This document shows, one piece after another, positions 60,501 to 64,000 of a DNA stretch of 64,000 bases. The position numbers and the translations under genes were made by a program. The notes beneath the pieces were generated by a model. It saw only the letters and a program-made list of their open reading frames with translations, did not search any database and was not told the origin of the DNA. Source of the stretch: Toxorhynchites rutilus septentrionalis (Eukaryota > Arthropoda > Insecta > Diptera > Culicidae). Every line of letters begins with the position of its first letter. Position 1 is the first letter of the stretch. Where the stretch lies: the NCBI RefSeq assembly GCF_029784135.1, contig NC_073746.1:289369089-289433088 (forward strand). The letters are read 5' to 3'.

Positions 60501-61263
60501 TCCTTGCTCAGTGTATATTGCTGAATTGGCAGCAATTCATTGGGCGCTGGACAGCGTCGCCTCACGACCTGTTGAACACTATTACATTGTAACGGATAGT
60601 CTTAGCTCTGTCGAAGCTATCCGTTCAGTGAGGCCGGAAAAGCACTCGCCGTACTTCCTTGAGAGAATACGAAAAATTTTGAGTGCTTTATCCAGACGCT
60701 GTTATGTCATTACCTTTGTGTGGGTCCCTTCTCATTGCTCAATTCCGGGTAATGAGAGGGCTGACTCATTAGCAAAGGTAGGTGCGATTGAAGGCGATAT
60801 TTATCAGCGTCAAATCGCCTTCAATGAATTTTACTCTTTAGTCCGTAAAAATACCATCGCTAACTGGCAACGCAAATGGAACGAAGATGAATTGGGCCGG
60901 TGGCTTCACTCGATTATCCCTAAGGTTAGCCTCAAACCATGGTTCAAAAGTCTGGACTTGAGTCGGGACTTTATTCGCACCTTCTCCCGACTCATGTCCA
61001 ATCACTGTTCGTTAGACGCGCTACTCTTTCGTTTCAATCTGGCCGGCAGCAATATCTGCGTTTGTGGCCGAGGTTACCACGACATCGAACACGTTGTTTG
61101 GTCGTGTGAGGTGTATCTTGTTGCCAGATCGAATTTAGAGAACTCCCTTCGGGCTAGAGGAAGGCAGCCCAATTTGCCGGTGAGAGATGTGTTGGCTCGG
61201 TTAGACCTTGATTACATGTCCCAAATATATGTTTTCCTTAAATCTATCGATGTTCGTGTGTGA
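57580..61263 (+). pseudogene. I-like ORF2 (endonuclease, RT, RNase H), two frameshifts
   Basis: Starts at ATG 57580, overlapping ORF1. The AP-like endonuclease holds QWNCRS (~14), SETW (~47), LGDFNSHG (~139) and SDHLPI (~215). The reverse transcriptase has YRPIAMLSCIRKLLEKVI (~500), motif A FLDIKG near 568, MGLPQGSCLSPLLYNFY and LADDGV (motif C). RNase H (YFTDGST, AELAAIHWALD, VTDSLSS, PSHCSIPGNERAD) and a terminal Cys-His motif follow. The frame shifts near 59290, just after motif A, and again near 59957. There copy 1 has two extra nucleotides (TTCTGCTTTCAATC versus TTCTGTTCAATC). All catalytic motifs survive, so the damage is recent. The piece 59947-61263 is 97-98% identical in protein to copy 1. 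Confidence 0.93.
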
Positions 61264-61614
61264 TTATCCTTATATCCTTATACCCTCCATTTCTTCCTTT
61301 GTGAGTAATTGGTCCGCTTGCTATAAACAGAAGAATGAAATGTAAATTCACAACTGATGTACGAATAGATTTAAGAATTGAGTGTGTGTGATTATCAACA
61401 TTGTAATAATTTCCTTATACCCCATCCTTTTCCTGAGAAAATGTCACCCTTTTAATCTCGAGTCCACCACGAGTAATCCGTTTCCCACATTACTAACCAT
61501 AGATTTAAGAAAATTGTTCATATATATAGTTTTAAAAATATATTTAAGATTTCGGCTCCTTTAAACTTATGTAACTGAGCCTGTAAAAATAAACGAATTT
61601 ATAAAAAAAAAAAA

Positions 61615-61626
61615 AGTGTTCAATGT
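61615..61626. repeat. target-site duplication, right (AGTGTTCAATGT)
   Basis: Exact copy of 55473-55484 directly after the A tail. Confidence 0.93.
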
Positions 61627-62104
61627 GGTCCTAGATTCCATTAAACTTGTATATGAATTGTGGTGTGGTTTGGTGATTTCTTCTCCATATTCCATGTTCA
61701 TCGGAACTTGTTGTGTGAATCGGTTGAGCGATTGGAACCATAGTCGACAGCGACATTTAGAATTAGAATACCTTCTATTTACCGACTGTCACATTCAAAC
61801 TGGTTCATCTGTTGCCAAGTATATATATTGAGAAATTGAGATGACGGTCTTACCCCATAGGGTACCGGTGTTACCCCATGGGGTGCCGGTTTCACCCGCA
61901 CTGGTTGATGAGCTTCATTTTTATGGCAGTTTTTTAAATTGACTATTACTTGAGAAAATTACCGTTTACATGTACTGATATTCCTTATATCTCATGGCAA
62001 ATAAACTAGACAATGATTCTGTGGAGGAAACATATCAATATGGGCCCGCAGATCTCACAAAACAAATCTTTTCCTTAGGGGGTCGGGCATACCCCCCATT
62101 CCCC

Positions 62105-62605
62105 TACATTTGTTTTGCCGATTTGTGTGCTAACCCTACCCGTATTTCGAATGCTTATAACTCCAACTCCAACAGATCGGAAAGATGTCTGCATCAATTG
62201 ATAGGAAATATTTCTACGCGTCTATCACAATTAATAAAATATTATTTTTTATGAGATGAACAATTGAATAACTGTAGAATATCAAGCGTTATTTAAACGC
62301 CCTAACTGCCAAGTTTTGATTGGGCCGATTTACGGTTTCCCCAACACAGACTTCAAAATCGATGTACTTGTGGAAATCCGCTTTGCAAATATACATGCAA
62401 GTCGGGGGTAGTTTTTCCCACTGAGCTGTGTTTTCGGACTTCAAAATAATGTGCCTGGGAGAATCCGCTTTGCAAATACATGCAAGTCGGGGGTATTTTT
62501 GGTGTTGAGTACTTTTGTACTCGCTTGTCGTTGTGCAGACCGGAATATGTTTCCCTAGTACATACTTTTAAACTGAGAAGCCTGGGAAATCGTCATTTCA
62601 GGTAC
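62105..62605 (+). repeat. composite repeat copy D/E, right half with two satellite-like units
   Basis: Continues copy D after the nested TIR element: CATTTGTTTTGCCGATTTGT, GTGCTAACCCTACCCGTATT and CGAATGCTTATAAC, then AGATCGGAAAGATGT. Two ~95-bp units follow (AGACTTCAAAATCGATG..., ATGCAAGTCGGGGGTA...) at 62330-62500. It closes with GTACTTTTGTACTCGCTTGT and AAGCCTGGGAAATCGTCATT. Copy A holds the same order inverted, with three units. Confidence 0.8.
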
Positions 62606-64000
62606 TAGAGGTGAATGAACTTTCGTAACTACGTAAACATGAGATGCGCAATAATTTCAGAAGGAAATGTAAAATACAATGATCGTTTGACAATTCTTCC
62701 GTTTACATATTTTGGTAGTCCTAGGCATCATATCAAACGTAAAAGGACGTTCATCAAATTTATTTGTAACGAAGAACATAATCTTTTACAAAAATTTCGA
62801 TGCATTCTAAAACAGTATTCGAAGTGGTAAACAAGTGGATTGCATAATATAATTGCGTAGTTCTACGTCGAAAATATGCGGTCGTGTCCTAGATACAATT
62901 TATACAATTTTTATCATAATAAATTATATGATGTTACTTTGCCTTCAAATTTTCGGTCAATTTTATCCTTGACACTCCTCCTTGAGCCGATACATAGTTC
63001 TTCGCTTTCAAAATAGGGTACATCATTGTGGAAGCCAACCGATTTCTGATCATTGATTTGTTGGCATTATGAAGCGAGAATATTCACTCAACACACGCTG
63101 ATGAATGTGGAATTATCAAAAAGTGGTCCAACAAACGACATTAGCCGGAATGAAGAGGTGAGCTGACGTTTCATATGGCTCAACTTTTTTATAGATCAAG
63201 GTATCTTCATGACTCAACGAAAATAAAACAAAGTTTATTAGTAGGGAGGAAGACAGAGAAAATGCACTGTAATTAATTAAATATTTAACACGTTGAGACC
63301 CGAATTTTTTTTGCTGCACTGTTCATTCAGCCCGCATCAAGAGTTTGCACTATATCAGTGTCGGTCCAAGCTCCCAAAGCTACTAGTTGTATAAATATAA
63401 AATAGTCAGAAATTCAACTAGAAACTTGTCACACTTTGTAAAACATCCGAAAACAAACCTATTTATTTCTATTCTCTTATTATGTAACTGTCAGTCCCAG
63501 TCAGTCAGCGCTTTCCTACCAACAATCTTAACGTCGGCTCTTAGGGACCGACGCGGGACTCAACGTGTTCAAATTGAATTTTGAGAAAATCTTCAAATTA
63601 TATCTTTGCTGAAAATCTGTGATTCTGTATATACAGATTCTGTATCTGAAATTTAGCGAATAATCTGTAAAATACAGAATATTCTGTATATGTGACAACC
63701 CCAGTCACTAATACTAATTAGGGGCTGTCAACATACCACGTGGACGGAAAAAGCTTGATTTCAGACACCCCTCCCCCTCCGTGGACAAGCGTGGACATTT
63801 CCTATATCCCTCCCATTTTGTCCACGTAGACATTTAATTTTTTTAGGAAAAATTTCAAGAAAATTTCATTTCTATTTTCTATTTTCTTTTTTCTTAAACA
63901 AAAAAAATTGACGGGTTGTGTCCGAGCCATGACTGAATAGTTGACGTAGGATTACTTTAAGATATTTGCTATATGTTGAATTTGAATATCTTCGAACAAG
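62606..64000. other. no gene; palindrome site and MITE ends
   Basis: GCGTAG-TT-CTACGTC at 62855-62869, followed by the AAAATATGCGGTCGTGTCCT word. TCTGTAT-rich sequence beside GTGACAACCCC at 63600-63705. GGTTGTGTCCGAGCCATGAC with GACGTAGG at 63914-63950 is another palindrome-side relic. Short open frames lack domains. Confidence 0.5.

Larger units (their letters stand above)
55485..61614 (+). mobile_element. full-length I-like non-LTR retrotransposon (copy 2), 6.13 kb
   Basis: Bounded by the 12-bp duplication, it has a 534-bp 5' UTR, two overlapping ORFs, a ~350-bp 3' UTR and an A-rich tail (61600-61614). The triple zinc-knuckle ORF1 and an ORF2 with EN, RT and RNase H are the I-group architecture. 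Mosquito relatives are known (MosquI, Loner); I cannot choose between them from memory. Two frameshifts in ORF2 make this copy non-autonomous. Confidence 0.95.
54597..62104. mobile_element. TIR element, TA target duplication, itself split by the I-like retrotransposon
   Basis: Left end from 54597: GGGAAAGGGAGGGTAAGCCC. The right end (to 62104) reverse-complements to GGGGAATGGGGGGTATGCCC, with 4 mismatches over the first 21 bases. TA stands on both outer sides (54595-54596, 62105-62106), and removing the element joins CCCA-TA-CATT exactly as in copy A. Without the retrotransposon it is ~1.37 kb. Inside, GGGGTAAGTCCGTCACCC (54974) and GGTCTTACCCCATAGGGTAC (61857) repeat the motif of the ends. 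No transposase was seen, so it is a non-autonomous element. Confidence 0.8.

Noticed and set aside
1..64000. Endogenous viral element or LTR retrotransposon gag-pol
   Set aside because: No aspartic protease, integrase, capsid or RNA-virus polymerase text was seen in any frame; the single LTR-like hint is the promoter at 5661.

Overview
This is a eukaryotic, AT-rich, gene-poor window built almost entirely from transposable elements and their debris. The mix points to a mosquito, most likely Aedes (inference): non-LTR retrotransposons of I-like, RTE/JAM1-like and L2/CR1-like type, mariner-type DNA transposons, tRNA-derived SINEs, and many TA- or TTAA-flanked MITEs, with no recognisable host exon in 64 kb. 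It could be intergenic DNA or part of a very large intron. No bacterial operon, CRISPR array, rRNA or intact tRNA gene was seen.

Layout. 0.4-1.7 kb: a 371-bp MITE, then a composite repeat carrying ~95-bp tandem units. 5.4-5.9 kb: a palindrome-headed repeat with a TATA/initiator core promoter. 6.8-7.7 kb: a dead mariner. 8.5-12.2 kb: an old non-LTR element that lost its RT palm and was then split by a 5'-truncated I-like element with a 12-bp target duplication. 15-15.8 kb: repeat fragments and a SINE tail. 17.4-20.8 kb: a minus-strand L2/CR1-like element with an uninterrupted 935-codon endonuclease-RT ORF. 25.8 kb: a TA-flanked MITE. 27.2-31.0 kb: a train of abutting TA-flanked inverted-repeat elements, including an internally deleted DD41D (rosa-like) mariner. 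32.8 kb: a TTAA-flanked MITE. 34.0 kb: a SINE. 38.0-42.1 kb: a mariner 3' fragment and a full-length but degenerate RTE-like element with a 14-bp target duplication. 44.6-47.1 kb: nested inverted-repeat elements. 47.1-47.8 kb: an R2-type endonuclease remnant. 49.5-50.6 kb: a palindrome and satellite repeat split by a SINE.

The most structured region is 53.8-62.6 kb, a three-level nest. A palindrome-headed composite repeat carries a perfect 591-bp (ACAATT)n array. It is split at a TA by a TIR element (54597-62104), which is in turn split by a complete 6.1-kb I-like retrotransposon (55485-61614, 12-bp target duplication). That retrotransposon has an internal Inr+DPE-like promoter, a triple zinc-knuckle ORF1, and an EN-RT-RNase H ORF2 broken by two small frameshifts.

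The two I-like copies are nearly identical, so this family moved recently. The palindrome GACGTAG-NN-CTACGTC recurs more than ten times and links many of the other repeats. No previously undescribed functional gene system could be demonstrated. The most novel-looking signals are the palindrome/satellite repeat family with its promoter-bearing relative and the microsatellite born inside it.
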